This document shows positions 24,185 through 33,265 of a stretch of 64,000 bases of DNA, one piece after another. The position numbers and the translations under genes are program-made. Below the pieces are notes generated by a model. The model did no database searches, was not told the DNA's origin, and saw only the letters and a list, made by a program, of their open reading frames with translations. Positions within the stretch are counted from its first letter, which is position 1. Every line of letters starts with the position of its first letter. This stretch comes from Corynebacterium uterequi. GTDB lineage: Bacteria > Actinomycetota > Actinomycetes > Mycobacteriales > Mycobacteriaceae. Where the stretch lies: positions 1,116,001-1,180,000 of the forward strand of contig NZ_CP011546.1 of the NCBI RefSeq assembly GCF_001021065.1, in the 5' to 3' direction.

Positions 24185-26824
24185 CGCGGAAACGGCCACC
24201 ACTCCCCGACTGATCGCCGCCACTGCCCGGCGAGCATTACGGCGGATTTCATCGCTGTAGCCGGACTGCGCGATTTGCTGCAGCAGGTCATTAACCTGCA
24301 GACAGGATCGCACGAAGTCACCCGGGGTCAGCTCGGAGCCGTTACGGGCCGCCGCCGCCAGGCAGTAACCCAGCGGCGCGCCAGCCGCCCACTGATGCAC
24401 CGCCGTCGCGAACTGCGGCTCCGGCTCCCGGGTGGCCGGGAGCTCGTGGCGCTGCTCGTCGGCCACGAGCTCCGCGTAGATACGCTCCGTGTCCTCCATC
24501 GCCGTGACCATCGCGTCCGTCGGCACCTCCACCTCCGGCGCCATGGTCGGTTTACGGTTTTCGAAGGTGCATAAAGACACCACACCCGCCAGCTCGGCCG
24601 GGTCCAACCCGTCCCACACTCCTCGCTTGAGGCACTGGGCGACCAATAGGTCCGTGGCAAGGTAAATCCGCGCCAGGCGGTCGCCCTCCTCAGTGACCAC
24701 CGGCTCCCCAGCTACGATCTCCACGTAGTCCAACTCCGTGAGCAGTGCGAGGATTTTCTCAAAGTCGCGCGCCAGGCTGCCCTGGGCGTGAGCGACCTTG
24801 GCTCGGCCTCGGTCGTGGAGCGCTTGGAGCCGACCAACCTCCTCCGCCGTACGGGCGAGCGCCTCCCGGTCCGCCGTGGGCCAGGAATGGACCGGGTGAT
24901 TGTGCACCGCCTCGCGGTACTTCGACGACAGCCGTGTACGCTGCCGCATCTTCTTCGGCCTGTGGAAGCGCTGGCGTTTGAACTCCGCCACCACTGAGCG
25001 GACCGCCCGACGCGGCTGACGACGCGCCGCCGTCGACAAACGCATCCGGCCCACTTCGATGGGCGGAATAGTGATGCCTTCCGCGTCGATGCGCCCCGAC
25101 CAGCCCTGCTCGGTGGTGATCCACGGCCGCGGATCCGAGGCCTGGGCGGCCGCCATGTTCACCACCGCGAGCAGTGGACGCTTCGCGGCGGCCAAGGCGA
25201 TGACGTCGCCGGCCTGCAGACGCCCCAGGATGGCGATGACTTCCTTGCCGCGTTCCTCCGCCGCCTGTCGCTTTGCTTCGCGTTCCCGGTGCGCCAGGTC
25301 GCGTCGCAGCTCCACGTACTCCACCACGTCGTCGGCGGTGCCGGGCACCGCCAGGCGTTCAATCTGGTCAGCCAACCTTGCCTGCGCGGCGGTGAGCTTG
25401 GCGGTCGTGCGCTCCAACTCGCGGGCGTCGCCGACGACGGAGGCGTCCGCCTGATACTGGGCGAAGGATTTTTCAATGAGCGCAATGGACTCATCGAGGC
25501 CGTTGAGGCGCAGCAGGTTGATCGCCATGTTGTAGCCCGGCGAAAAGGTGGATATCAGCGGATAGGTACGCGTCGACGCCAACCCGGCTACTGCCCGCGG
25601 ATCCACCGCTGGCGCCCACTGCACGACGGCGTTGCCGAGGGTATCGATTCCTCGCCGGCCTGCTCGCCCGGTGAGCTGCGTGTACTGCCCCGGGGTGAGC
25701 TCCACGTGGGCCTCGCCGTTGAATTTCACCAGGCGTTCCAACACCACGGTGCGCGCCGGCATGTTGATACCCAACGCCAAGGTCTCGGTGGCGAATACCG
25801 CCTTGATAAGGCCCTTGACGAATAACTCCTCGACGATGTGCCGAAACGCCGGCAGCATTCCGGCGTGGTGAGCGGCGAAACCGCGGGTCAGGGCCGAACG
25901 CCACTGCCTAAAACGCAGCACCCGCAGGTCCTCGTCGGGAATATCGGCGACCCGCCGGTCGACAATCTCCCCGATCTCCGCGGCCTCCTCCTGCGTGGTG
26001 AGCACGAGCCGGGAACGGTGGCATTGGATGAGGGCGCCGTCGCAGCCTGCCCGCGAGAAAATGAACGTGATGGCCGGCAGCATCTGCTGGCCATGAAGAA
26101 CCTCCAGCACCTCCGGCCTGCCCAGAGGCTTGAAGCGGTCCTCGTGCGTTTCGATGCGCTCGATGTCTCGAAGGAGCCGGCCGTTGACCCGATCCCCGCC
26201 GGGCTCGAAGAGCTCGTGAATACGCCGCCCCACCATCATGTACTGGTTGAGCGGCACCGGCCGGAACTCCGACACGACGACCTCGGTGTCCCCGCGCACG
26301 GTGCGTAGCCACTGCCCAAACTCCTCGTAGTTGGAGACCGTGGCCGACAGGCCGACGATGGACACCGACTCGTCCAAGCCGAGGATGATCTCCTCCCACA
26401 CCGCGCCGCGCTCTCGGTCGGCCAGGTAGTGAATCTCGTCCATCACTACGTGACTGAGGCGATCAAGGCGACCGGAGCGGGCGTAGATCATGTTACGAAG
26501 CACCTCGGTGGTCATCACGACCACGTCGGCCTGCGGGTTGATAGACACGTCGCCAGTGAGCAGACCCACCGCGTCCTCGCCGTGGGCCGCCACCAGGTCG
26601 TGATACTTCTGGTTGCTCAACGCCTTGATGGGCGTGGTGTAGAAGCACTTCGTCCCGCGGCTTAAGGCGAGGAATACTGCGTACTCCCCCACGACGGTCT
26701 TGCCGGCGCCGGTGGGGGCGCAGACGAGCACACCACGGTCGGAGTCGACCACCCGGCACCCCTCGAGCTGAAAGTCGTCCAGCTCATAGGGGCGGGCGGC
26801 AATAAAATCATCGAGAGCAGCCAT
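24182..26824 (-). CDS. helY: Ski2/Mtr4-like DEAD/DEAH helicase HelY
   Basis: 880 residues. Motif I is VCAPTGAGKTVVGEY, motif II VMDEIHYLAD, motif III LSATVSN, and motif VI QLTGRAGRRGID. A long helical C-terminal half ends in a DSHCT-type domain. Mycobacterial HelY lies directly after tatC, as here. Such helicases unwind RNA or DNA; the biological substrate in actinobacteria is not settled. The gap from the tatC stop is only 5 bases. Confidence 0.93.
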   Translation of the reverse strand: MAALDDFIAARPYELDDFQLEGCRVVDSDRGVLVCAPTGAGKTVVGEYAVFLALSRGTKCFYTTPIKALSNQKYHDLVAAHGEDAVGLLTGDVSINPQADVVVMTTEVLRNMIYARSGRLDRLSHVVMDEIHYLADRERGAVWEEIILGLDESVSIVGLSATVSNYEEFGQWLRTVRGDTEVVVSEFRPVPLNQYMMVGRRIHELFEPGGDRVNGRLLRDIERIETHEDRFKPLGRPEVLEVLHGQQMLPAITFIFSRAGCDGALIQCHRSRLVLTTQEEAAEIGEIVDRRVADIPDEDLRVLRFRQWRSALTRGFAAHHAGMLPAFRHIVEELFVKGLIKAVFATETLALGINMPARTVVLERLVKFNGEAHVELTPGQYTQLTGRAGRRGIDTLGNAVVQWAPAVDPRAVAGLASTRTYPLISTFSPGYNMAINLLRLNGLDESIALIEKSFAQYQADASVVGDARELERTTAKLTAAQARLADQIERLAVPGTADDVVEYVELRRDLAHREREAKRQAAEERGKEVIAILGRLQAGDVIALAAAKRPLLAVVNMAAAQASDPRPWITTEQGWSGRIDAEGITIPPIEVGRMRLSTAARRQPRRAVRSVVAEFKRQRFHRPKKMRQRTRLSSKYREAVHNHPVHSWPTADREALARTAEEVGRLQALHDRGRAKVAHAQGSLARDFEKILALLTELDYVEIVAGEPVVTEEGDRLARIYLATDLLVAQCLKRGVWDGLDPAELAGVVSLCTFENRKPTMAPEVEVPTDAMVTAMEDTERIYAELVADEQRHELPATREPEPQFATAVHQWAAGAPLGYCLAAAARNGSELTPGDFVRSCLQVNDLLQQIAQSGYSDEIRRNARRAVAAISRGVVAVSA

Positions 26825-26829
26825 GCCCC

Positions 26830-27873
26830 CTAGAGTACGTCGTCAAAGTAACTCGTCGACGGTGCGGAGTCGAAAGTGCCGGACGGGCGGGCCGCCTGGG
26901 TGGGAGCCGGGCTCGGCTCCTTCACGGGCGCCGGGGCGGCTACGGGTGCGGTCATAGCGGGGGCGGTCGCTGGCGCCGCGATCGGCTCAGCCGGGTCCAC
27001 CGCCGCCGGGGTGTAGTCGAGGCGCGACGCCTCGTCGTCGCTGAGGTCCGCAAACTCCTCGGCGTTCATCCCGTGGCGCTTGTCGTTCCAGCGGCAGAAT
27101 TGGAACGCCATCTCCACGAGCAGGCCGACCGATACGCCGAGTGCGAGCATCGAATACGGGTCGCCACCCGGGGAGAGCAACGCCGCGAAGATGAAGACCA
27201 GCACCCAGACGATCCGGCGCTTGCCCCTGATCGCGGCGTACTCCAGCAGCCCGATGGCGTTGAGGGAGACGATGATGAGCGGCACCTCGAAGGCGACGCC
27301 GAAGACCACCAGCAACGTCAGCACCAGGTTGTAGTACTTTTCACCGGTCCATGCCGCCACCTGCGTCTCCTGGCCGATTCCCGTGAGGAACAACAGGCCG
27401 AAGTCCAACACGAAGTACGCCAGCACCGCGCCAATGACGAAGAGCGTCACCGCGAGGCCGACGAAGACAATGGTGTAACGGCGTTCGTTCTTGAGCAGAC
27501 CCGGGGTGATAAACGCCCAGATCTGGTAGAGCCAAAACGGAGAGGACAGTACTGCGCCGGCCAGTGCACCGACCTTGAGGCGCAGCATGAACATCTCCAT
27601 CGGCGAGGTGGCCAGCAGGCGGCATTCGCCGTCTCCGGTGAGATCGGCGCGGTATTCCGGCGGCAGTGAGCAGTACGGCCCACGGATGATCTCACCGAGG
27701 GTGATGAACCCCGGGGGCGCCCAGCCGTACCAAATGAAGCCGACGATGGTGCCGACGAGCAAGAAGAGCACCGCGAAGATGAGCCGCTGGCGCAGCTCTT
27801 GCAGGTGCTCGACGAGGGTCATCTCGCCGGTGGGATTCTTCGGCCGCCGCCGAAGCTTGTTCTTCAGTGCCAT
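26830..27873 (-). CDS. tatC: Sec-independent translocase subunit TatC
   Basis: 347 residues. MTLVEHLQELRQRLIFAVLFLL is the conserved N-terminal TatC segment, and six membrane helices follow with the LLKNERRYTIVF and AFEVPLIIV motifs. A ~75-residue Ala/Pro-rich cytoplasmic tail extends beyond the core. TatC recognises twin-arginine signal peptides. It lies 68 bases after tatA in the tatA-tatC-helY order conserved in mycobacteria. Confidence 0.96.
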   Translation of the reverse strand: MALKNKLRRRPKNPTGEMTLVEHLQELRQRLIFAVLFLLVGTIVGFIWYGWAPPGFITLGEIIRGPYCSLPPEYRADLTGDGECRLLATSPMEMFMLRLKVGALAGAVLSSPFWLYQIWAFITPGLLKNERRYTIVFVGLAVTLFVIGAVLAYFVLDFGLLFLTGIGQETQVAAWTGEKYYNLVLTLLVVFGVAFEVPLIIVSLNAIGLLEYAAIRGKRRIVWVLVFIFAALLSPGGDPYSMLALGVSVGLLVEMAFQFCRWNDKRHGMNAEEFADLSDDEASRLDYTPAAVDPAEPIAAPATAPAMTAPVAAPAPVKEPSPAPTQAARPSGTFDSAPSTSYFDDVL

Positions 27874-27941
27874 GGAACTCCTAGCAGACGCGTCGCGACA
27901 GTCCTCTCGGGCGGTGAACCCAAGCCGGGAGGTCGGTGATT

Positions 27942-28223
27942 CTACTGCTGGGTCTGCTGCTGGTTCGGCAGGTAGTTCTGCGCGGGCGGCTGCTGCGGAT
28001 CCTGCGCGATCTGACGCGGCTGGTTTTCAGGGCGATCCCAGAAATCAGGCTGCGGCTGCGGCTGCACCTGCGGGGCGTCCTCGTTTTTCATCTCCTTGAC
28101 TTCGGACTTGAAGATGCGAGCGGAGCGGCCGACGGAGCGAGCCAGGTCCGGCAGCTTTTTGGCTCCGAAAAGAAGCAAGATGATGAGAAGGATGATGGCG
28201 ATTTCCCACGGGCCGAGGTTCAT
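27942..28223 (-). CDS. tatA: Sec-independent translocase subunit TatA
   Basis: 93 residues. One short membrane helix ([16 protein letters not shown]), the [21 protein letters not shown] amphipathic helix (by parts), and a Gln/Pro-rich tail. TatA multimers form the pore for folded proteins. ATG 28223 is preferred to GTG 28232 because AAAGGTGG stands 5 bases upstream of it. Confidence 0.95.
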   Translation of the reverse strand: MNLGPWEIAIILLIILLLFGAKKLPDLARSVGRSARIFKSEVKEMKNEDAPQVQPQPQPDFWDRPENQPRQIAQDPQQPPAQNYLPNQQQTQQ

Positions 28224-28272
28224 CAGGGCCACCTTTCACGTTGACTAGTTTCCGGGATACCAGCCTAGCTGG

Positions 28273-29259
28273 CTAGGTCGATTGTTCATCGTATCCGGCG
28301 AGGCCGAGTTTTGCTCGACGAGCTACCTCCGCGGCCGCATCCGCCGGACTGAGCAGGGTCAACCGGTCGGCATGACTCAGACAGAAGCGAATGAGCCAGT
28401 CCCTGGAGCCGTAGGCGAGTTCGGCGAGGACGGACTCCTCGCCGTCGGTCTCTTCCGCCCTCGCCTCACACACTGTGGCGCTATCACTGACGGCGAGGGG
28501 CACGTAGTCCTGCAGCCATAACGCTCGCCGCTGGATGCGCACCGTGGCGTTGTGGCTAAAAGCGAAGGGATCGTCGGGCACCAGCTTGTGGTGCGGGTTA
28601 GCGCGCTCGTCTGTGACCGACGGGTCGCTGATCCGGTCGAGCCGGAAACTCCGGTGCTCCCCGCGGGAGTCATCCCACGCCAGCAAATAGGTCTCCCCAT
28701 CGCGGACCACGAGACGCACTGGGTCGACGAGGCGTTGTTCGCTGGCCAACCGGGAGGCGTTCCAATACGTCATCGCCAGCCGGCGCCGGCCGTGAAGCGC
28801 CTCGGTGACGACCGCCAGATCGGGATCTCTCACGTCCGGGTCGGTGTCCGGCAGCCCGGCGGTGATCTGGGACTTCGCCGCCCGGATTTTGGCGGCCGCG
28901 CTACGCGCCGCAGTCGGATCGATGAGGTGGTCCTCAAGGTGCTCCAGCATGAGCAGCAAGGCGGTGGCTTCACGTGTGGTTAGCCGCAGCGGTGTGACCG
29001 CCCCTTGGTTCATCGGCCCCACAAACGGGTCGCTGCTTTCGAAGGCTAGTTCAAGCAGGGGGCCGGTGCTGTTGGCCACTCCGGAGATATGCGCCCGCTG
29101 GAGGGCGCGGAAGGCATCGCTGGGTTTCATTCCCAGGTTTATCGCGGCTTCGAAGGCGGTGTGGGTGGGGTGAGCCCGCAGGTAGGGCACGATGTTCAGG
29201 GCGCGGACCAGCTCGAGGTAGCGGTCATGCTGATAGTTGGCAGCGCCGGATGCGGTCAT
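28273..29259 (-). CDS. pafC: WYL-domain transcriptional regulator PafC
   Basis: 328 residues. An N-terminal winged-helix region (YLELVRALNIVPYLRAHP) is followed by a WYL domain (GRRRLAMTYWNASR, TYLLAWDDSRGEHRSFRLDRI) and the WCX-type C-terminal extension. With PafB it forms the actinobacterial activator of the RecA-independent DNA-damage response, thought to sense single-stranded DNA through the WYL domain. It overlaps pafB as ATGA. Confidence 0.93.
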   Translation of the reverse strand: MTASGAANYQHDRYLELVRALNIVPYLRAHPTHTAFEAAINLGMKPSDAFRALQRAHISGVANSTGPLLELAFESSDPFVGPMNQGAVTPLRLTTREATALLLMLEHLEDHLIDPTAARSAAAKIRAAKSQITAGLPDTDPDVRDPDLAVVTEALHGRRRLAMTYWNASRLASEQRLVDPVRLVVRDGETYLLAWDDSRGEHRSFRLDRISDPSVTDERANPHHKLVPDDPFAFSHNATVRIQRRALWLQDYVPLAVSDSATVCEARAEETDGEESVLAELAYGSRDWLIRFCLSHADRLTLLSPADAAAEVARRAKLGLAGYDEQST

Positions 29260-30182
29260 GACCTCTGTGCCTCCCTGAGCAGGTTGATGACGTGCTCGCG
29301 CACGCTTTCGGGCGATTCGACGATGACGCCGGGGGCGTAGGCCGCTGCGGTACGGGCGATGTCGTCGGCGTTGACCTGCGACAGCTCGATGATCCCGTCG
29401 ACGGGCTGACCGAATTCGGTCGCTACTCCTTCGGCCACGCGAAGCCGAACGTCGACGAGTACCCGGAAGGATTGGAGGTTCTCTCGCACCACGTCGACGA
29501 GGCTTTTCTCCGGGACGGCGTGTGTGGACTTGCCGCAGCTATTGACGTCACTGACGCGGATGGCGCGGAAGCATCGGGTATCGTCGCGGTCCAGGTCGTG
29601 GCCGACGAGGTACAGCCGCCCGTCAAGCGGGACCAGGCTCCACGGATCCATTCGGCGGTGCTGCGCGGGTGCGTCGCCGGCCGGGTGATAGCTGAAGGTG
29701 ATACTGAGCTTGTACTTGATGGCCATGAGCAGCCGCTCGATGATGTCCGGGTTGATGCGTATGACATCGTTTTCCTTCGTCAGGCGGGGAACATGGCCCG
29801 TGCGGGCGCTGGCGAAGTCCCGCTCCGCTCCTGAGGCGGCGAGTTTCGTCCACCCGGAATTCGCGAAGGCGCCGAGGGCACTGTCGTGGCCGAGTTGCCC
29901 AGCGATGGCGATCGTATTCGCCTCGTCGGCGTTGAATTCGATGGGCGTCAGCGCGTAGGAATCGACGTTGAGCGCGACGCGCCGGTCCTTGTCCACCCGA
30001 ATGGGAACCCCGGTGGCGCGCAACGCCTTGATATCGCGGGCGACAGTGTTCTCGGATTTGATGTCCTCGTATCCGTCGACGTTATTTAACACCCACGAGT
30101 AGGAGCGCGGACGGGTCTCGTTGAGCAGGGCGAAGGTGAGATTGACCTGGCGGCCAAGCATCGAGTCGTACCGAGCCATCAC
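29256..30182 (-). CDS. pafB: WYL-domain transcriptional regulator PafB
   Basis: 308 residues from GTG 30182 or 307 from ATG 30179. It has an N-terminal HTH (ARYDSMLGRQVNLTFALL ... NTVARDIKALRATGVPI) and a WYL domain (KYKLSITFSYHP, WSLVPLDGRLYLVGHDLDR). Partner of PafC. The start overlaps the pafA stop and the stop overlaps the pafC start, so pafA-pafB-pafC are translationally coupled, as in mycobacteria. Confidence 0.93.
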   Translation of the reverse strand: MMARYDSMLGRQVNLTFALLNETRPRSYSWVLNNVDGYEDIKSENTVARDIKALRATGVPIRVDKDRRVALNVDSYALTPIEFNADEANTIAIAGQLGHDSALGAFANSGWTKLAASGAERDFASARTGHVPRLTKENDVIRINPDIIERLLMAIKYKLSITFSYHPAGDAPAQHRRMDPWSLVPLDGRLYLVGHDLDRDDTRCFRAIRVSDVNSCGKSTHAVPEKSLVDVVRENLQSFRVLVDVRLRVAEGVATEFGQPVDGIIELSQVNADDIARTAAAYAPGVIVESPESVREHVINLLREAQRS

Positions 30183-31507
30183 CCCAGCCCTTCGATGAGG
30201 GCATCGACGCGCTCGTCGACGTTGGTAAACGGGTCAGGCAGCTCCACCTGGTTGAACTCGTGCTTGAGGCGAACCCAGTCCACGGTGACGCGGGCGCCGA
30301 CGGCGTCAGCACGGGTGAGAAACGCCCCCCGGAGTGCGGCACGGGTCGTGGCCGGCGGGTGCTCGACGGCGTCGGCGATGTCCTCGTCGGTGGTCAGGCG
30401 TCGGGCCAAACCGCGGGACACCAGCACGCTGTGTAGGCCGCGTCCGGGGCGGATGTCGTGGTAGGCGAGGTCAATCTGGCGCAGCTTCGCCTCCGACGCT
30501 CGCCCGGCGTAGCGGTCAAGCAGGGTTTTCTTTATCACCCAATCGATCTCGGTGGCCACGCCTGCGAGGTCTCCGGTCTCGATGCCGCGCAGCGTCCGGG
30601 CCCACAGGTCAACGGCGTAAGTCAGCTCGGGGTCTGCCGCCTCGGCCGGGCGCTCGTCGAGCCACCGGGTCGCGGCGTCGCAATAAATCTGCTGAACGGC
30701 CAGCGCCGAGATGGTGGTCCCCGACTTCAGCAGCAGCGGCGTAGCCCCGGAGGCATCGCGGGCGATGTCGCGGATGTGCTTAATCGGGTTCGCTAGCTCC
30801 AGGCTCGGCAGGTCGAAGCCTGCCTCCATCATCTCCAGGACCAGCAGCGTCGAAGCGATCTTGAGGACGAACGTCGGCTCAGACATGTTCGAATCGCCGA
30901 CGATGACGTGCATTCGGCGGAAACGTTGGGAATCCCCGTGCGGTTCGTCGCGGGTGTTGATGATCGGCCGGGCGCGCGTCGTCGCCGAGGAGATGCCCTC
31001 CCACACCTGGTCCGCCCGCTGGGACAGCAGGAAGGTCCCGTCCCGGTACAGCCCAGCCCCGCAGATGAGCTGGCGGGTGATGAGGAAGGGCAGCAGTTTC
31101 GTGCCGAGGGTCTTAAGCACCATGTCGCGGCCGAGGAGGTAGTTTTCGTGGCAGCCGTAGGAGTTGCCCACTGAGTCGACGTTGTTCTTGAACAAGTACA
31201 CCGACCCGGAGATCCCCTCCGCTTGAAGGGCTTGCTCGGCGGTGAGGGCTAGCCGGTTGACGGTGGCGTCGCCGGCGCGTTCGTAACGCAGCAGCTGCCC
31301 GACACTGTCGCACTCCGCAGTGGCGACCTCCGGATGAGAGCCGACGTCCAGGTACAACCGGCCCGCGTTGTGCGTGAAGATATTCGTCGACGAATAGCGC
31401 GCCACCAGGGGGCGGAACAGGTAGCGGGCTGTCTCCTCGGGGCTGAGCGCCCCGGCGATGCCATACTCCGTCTCCACCCCCATGATGCGGCGGGTGAAGA
31501 CGGTCAC
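30179..31507 (-). CDS. pafA: Pup-protein ligase PafA
   Basis: 442 residues from GTG 31507. MGVETEYGI is the glutamine-synthetase-like ATP/metal motif shared with Dop. The nucleotide-binding strands continue through RLYLDVGSHPEVATAECDS, and RPIINTRDEPHGD is conserved. PafA joins the C-terminal glutamate of Pup to lysines of target proteins using ATP. The GTG overlaps the pup stop by four bases (GTGA). The prcB-prcA genes that separate pup from pafA in many actinobacteria are absent here. Confidence 0.96.
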   Translation of the reverse strand: MTVFTRRIMGVETEYGIAGALSPEETARYLFRPLVARYSSTNIFTHNAGRLYLDVGSHPEVATAECDSVGQLLRYERAGDATVNRLALTAEQALQAEGISGSVYLFKNNVDSVGNSYGCHENYLLGRDMVLKTLGTKLLPFLITRQLICGAGLYRDGTFLLSQRADQVWEGISSATTRARPIINTRDEPHGDSQRFRRMHVIVGDSNMSEPTFVLKIASTLLVLEMMEAGFDLPSLELANPIKHIRDIARDASGATPLLLKSGTTISALAVQQIYCDAATRWLDERPAEAADPELTYAVDLWARTLRGIETGDLAGVATEIDWVIKKTLLDRYAGRASEAKLRQIDLAYHDIRPGRGLHSVLVSRGLARRLTTDEDIADAVEHPPATTRAALRGAFLTRADAVGARVTVDWVRLKHEFNQVELPDPFTNVDERVDALIEGLG

Positions 31508-31680
31508 TGCCCGCCCTTTTGCACGTAGGAACGGACGAACTGCTCGGCGTTGTTCTCCAGCAGGCTGTCGATCTCGTCGAGGAGATCGTCGGCGCCGGTG
31601 AGGTGCACCTGGCCGGCGGACTGGGCCTCGGAGGAGGCGTCGTCGTTGCCGCCGGAACCGAACATCTGTTGCTGTGCCAT
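31504..31680 (-). CDS. pup: Prokaryotic ubiquitin-like protein Pup
   Basis: 58 residues. The N-terminal half is disordered in character (Gly, Asn, Asp, Ser, Gln). The C-terminal half is the PafA/ARC-binding helix (DDLLDEIDSLLENNAEQFVR) ending SYVQKGGQ. The last residue is Gln, so Dop must deamidate it to Glu before ligation. AGGAGAG lies 8 bases before the ATG. It sits 13 bases after dop and overlaps pafA. Confidence 0.96.
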   Translation of the reverse strand: MAQQQMFGSGGNDDASSEAQSAGQVHLTGADDLLDEIDSLLENNAEQFVRSYVQKGGQ

Positions 31681-31693
31681 TTAAAAGACTCTC

Positions 31694-33232
31694 CTAACGT
31701 GTTGTAGATAGATTATCGCTTAGAACGACGTCCACGCCCGCGTTAACAAGGCCGGCGACGAGTTCATCAACGCTGGTGGCCGATTCGACGAGGTCACCCA
31801 CCAGCTCCCGGGTGCCGCCATCGACAGCGGTTTGGGCGATGACCGCCGTGCCCGCCGTCGTGGCGAGGGTGATGTGCAGCCACGACGCGGAAACCACGTC
31901 CTCCGGGAAGCGAGCACACAGCCGGCCCCGGAGATAGGCTCGCGAGTCCGACGGCGGCGTGTCGACGGCGCGGGCGATGGCCTCCGCGTCGACAAGAGTG
32001 CGCATCCTGCCTGAGCGCACCAGCGCGTGATAAAGCGACCGTTGTGGGTCGATGTCCGCGTACTGCAGGTCGACGAGCGCGAGCTTGGCGTCATCTAGCG
32101 CTACTCCCCGGTCCAGGTAGCGGGAGATGAGCGCGTACTTGGCGGTCCAATCCAACCGGTCCGCGGTGCTCAGCGGGTCCCGGGCAAGGTCGGTGAGCAC
32201 CTCGTCCCACAGCTTCGCGACGCGTCGCTGCACCGTCGTGGCCGGGTGGACGCGGTCGAGGTAGACGCGCAGGATCTCTATCGCGGTCAGGCGCCGGCCG
32301 TCGCGCAACTGCAGCCGGTGGGTGAGGCTGAGGTCGTGGGAGACGGCCTTGATCTCCGCGACGGCATTGCTTAGCCGCAGGTCGGTGAAGTCCACGCCGT
32401 CCTCGATGGCGTCCAGGACCAGCTCGGTCATGCCCATCTTGAGGAAGGCGGAGTACTGAGACATATTCGCATCGCCGACGATGGTGTGCAGGCGCCTAAA
32501 CTGCGCCGGGGCGGCGTGCGGCTCGTCGCGGGTGTTGACGATGCCCCGGTTGAGCGTCGTCTCCAGCGAGATCTCCTGCTCGATGTAGTCCGCGCGTTGG
32601 GAGATCTGGAAACCGGGCCGCTCGGAGTTTTGGCCGATGCCCATCCTGCCAGCGCCGATGATGACCTGGCGGGTGGTGAAAAACGGGATGAGCGCCTGCG
32701 CGACGACGTCGAAGTCGATGCTCCGCGAGTACTGGTAGTTCTCGTGGCTGCCGTAGGAAGCACCCTTGCCGTCGACGTTGTTCTTGTAGATCTTCAGCGG
32801 CGGACAGGGATCGTGGCCCTTGAGCACCGACACGCCTTGGGCGTGTAACTCGGCGAGGTCCTTCACGCAGCGGTGCAGGACCAGATCCCCGGCGGCGTCG
32901 TACACCATCGCGTCGAAGGCGTTAGACACCTCCGGGCTGGAGTATTCGGGGTGGGCGTGGTCCACATAAAAGCGGGCGCCGCTGGCGGTCATCACATTAG
33001 CCACCCCGATGGTGTCCGCCTCAACGACCGGCACCGTGTGATAGCGGCGGAGGTTGAAACCGCGGGCGTCGGCCAACGGCTCCTCGTCCTGGTAGTCCCA
33101 CCGGGAGCGGGCCCCGGTGCGCAGCGCCGCATAGGAGACGACGGCGTGGGTAGAGGTGATAATCGGGCTGAGTTGCGGACGCGACGGCGTGGCTATTCCG
33201 TATTCGGTCTCGGTTCCCATAAAACGCGTCAT
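31694..33232 (-). CDS. dop: Pup deamidase/depupylase Dop
   Basis: 512 residues, a paralogue of PafA with MTRFMGTETEYGIATPSRPQ at the N-terminus and the Dop-specific insertion after it. DEPHAAPAQFRRLHTIVGDA and SHENYQYSR are conserved active-site segments. Dop converts the C-terminal Gln of Pup to Glu and also removes Pup from substrates. TATTCT ends 8 bases before the ATG, which suggests a promoter inside the cluster for dop-pup-pafA. Confidence 0.96.
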   Translation of the reverse strand: MTRFMGTETEYGIATPSRPQLSPIITSTHAVVSYAALRTGARSRWDYQDEEPLADARGFNLRRYHTVPVVEADTIGVANVMTASGARFYVDHAHPEYSSPEVSNAFDAMVYDAAGDLVLHRCVKDLAELHAQGVSVLKGHDPCPPLKIYKNNVDGKGASYGSHENYQYSRSIDFDVVAQALIPFFTTRQVIIGAGRMGIGQNSERPGFQISQRADYIEQEISLETTLNRGIVNTRDEPHAAPAQFRRLHTIVGDANMSQYSAFLKMGMTELVLDAIEDGVDFTDLRLSNAVAEIKAVSHDLSLTHRLQLRDGRRLTAIEILRVYLDRVHPATTVQRRVAKLWDEVLTDLARDPLSTADRLDWTAKYALISRYLDRGVALDDAKLALVDLQYADIDPQRSLYHALVRSGRMRTLVDAEAIARAVDTPPSDSRAYLRGRLCARFPEDVVSASWLHITLATTAGTAVIAQTAVDGGTRELVGDLVESATSVDELVAGLVNAGVDVVLSDNLSTTR

Positions 33233-33246
33233 AATGAACCAGAATA
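33233..33246 (-). promoter_or_regulatory. Leaderless promoter, dop-pup-pafA
   Basis: TATTCT (33246-33241) ends 8 bases before ATG 33232. The site lies in the 33-base arc-dop gap. Confidence 0.5.
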
Positions 33247-33265
33247 TCCGAGGCGCCCGCGGGAT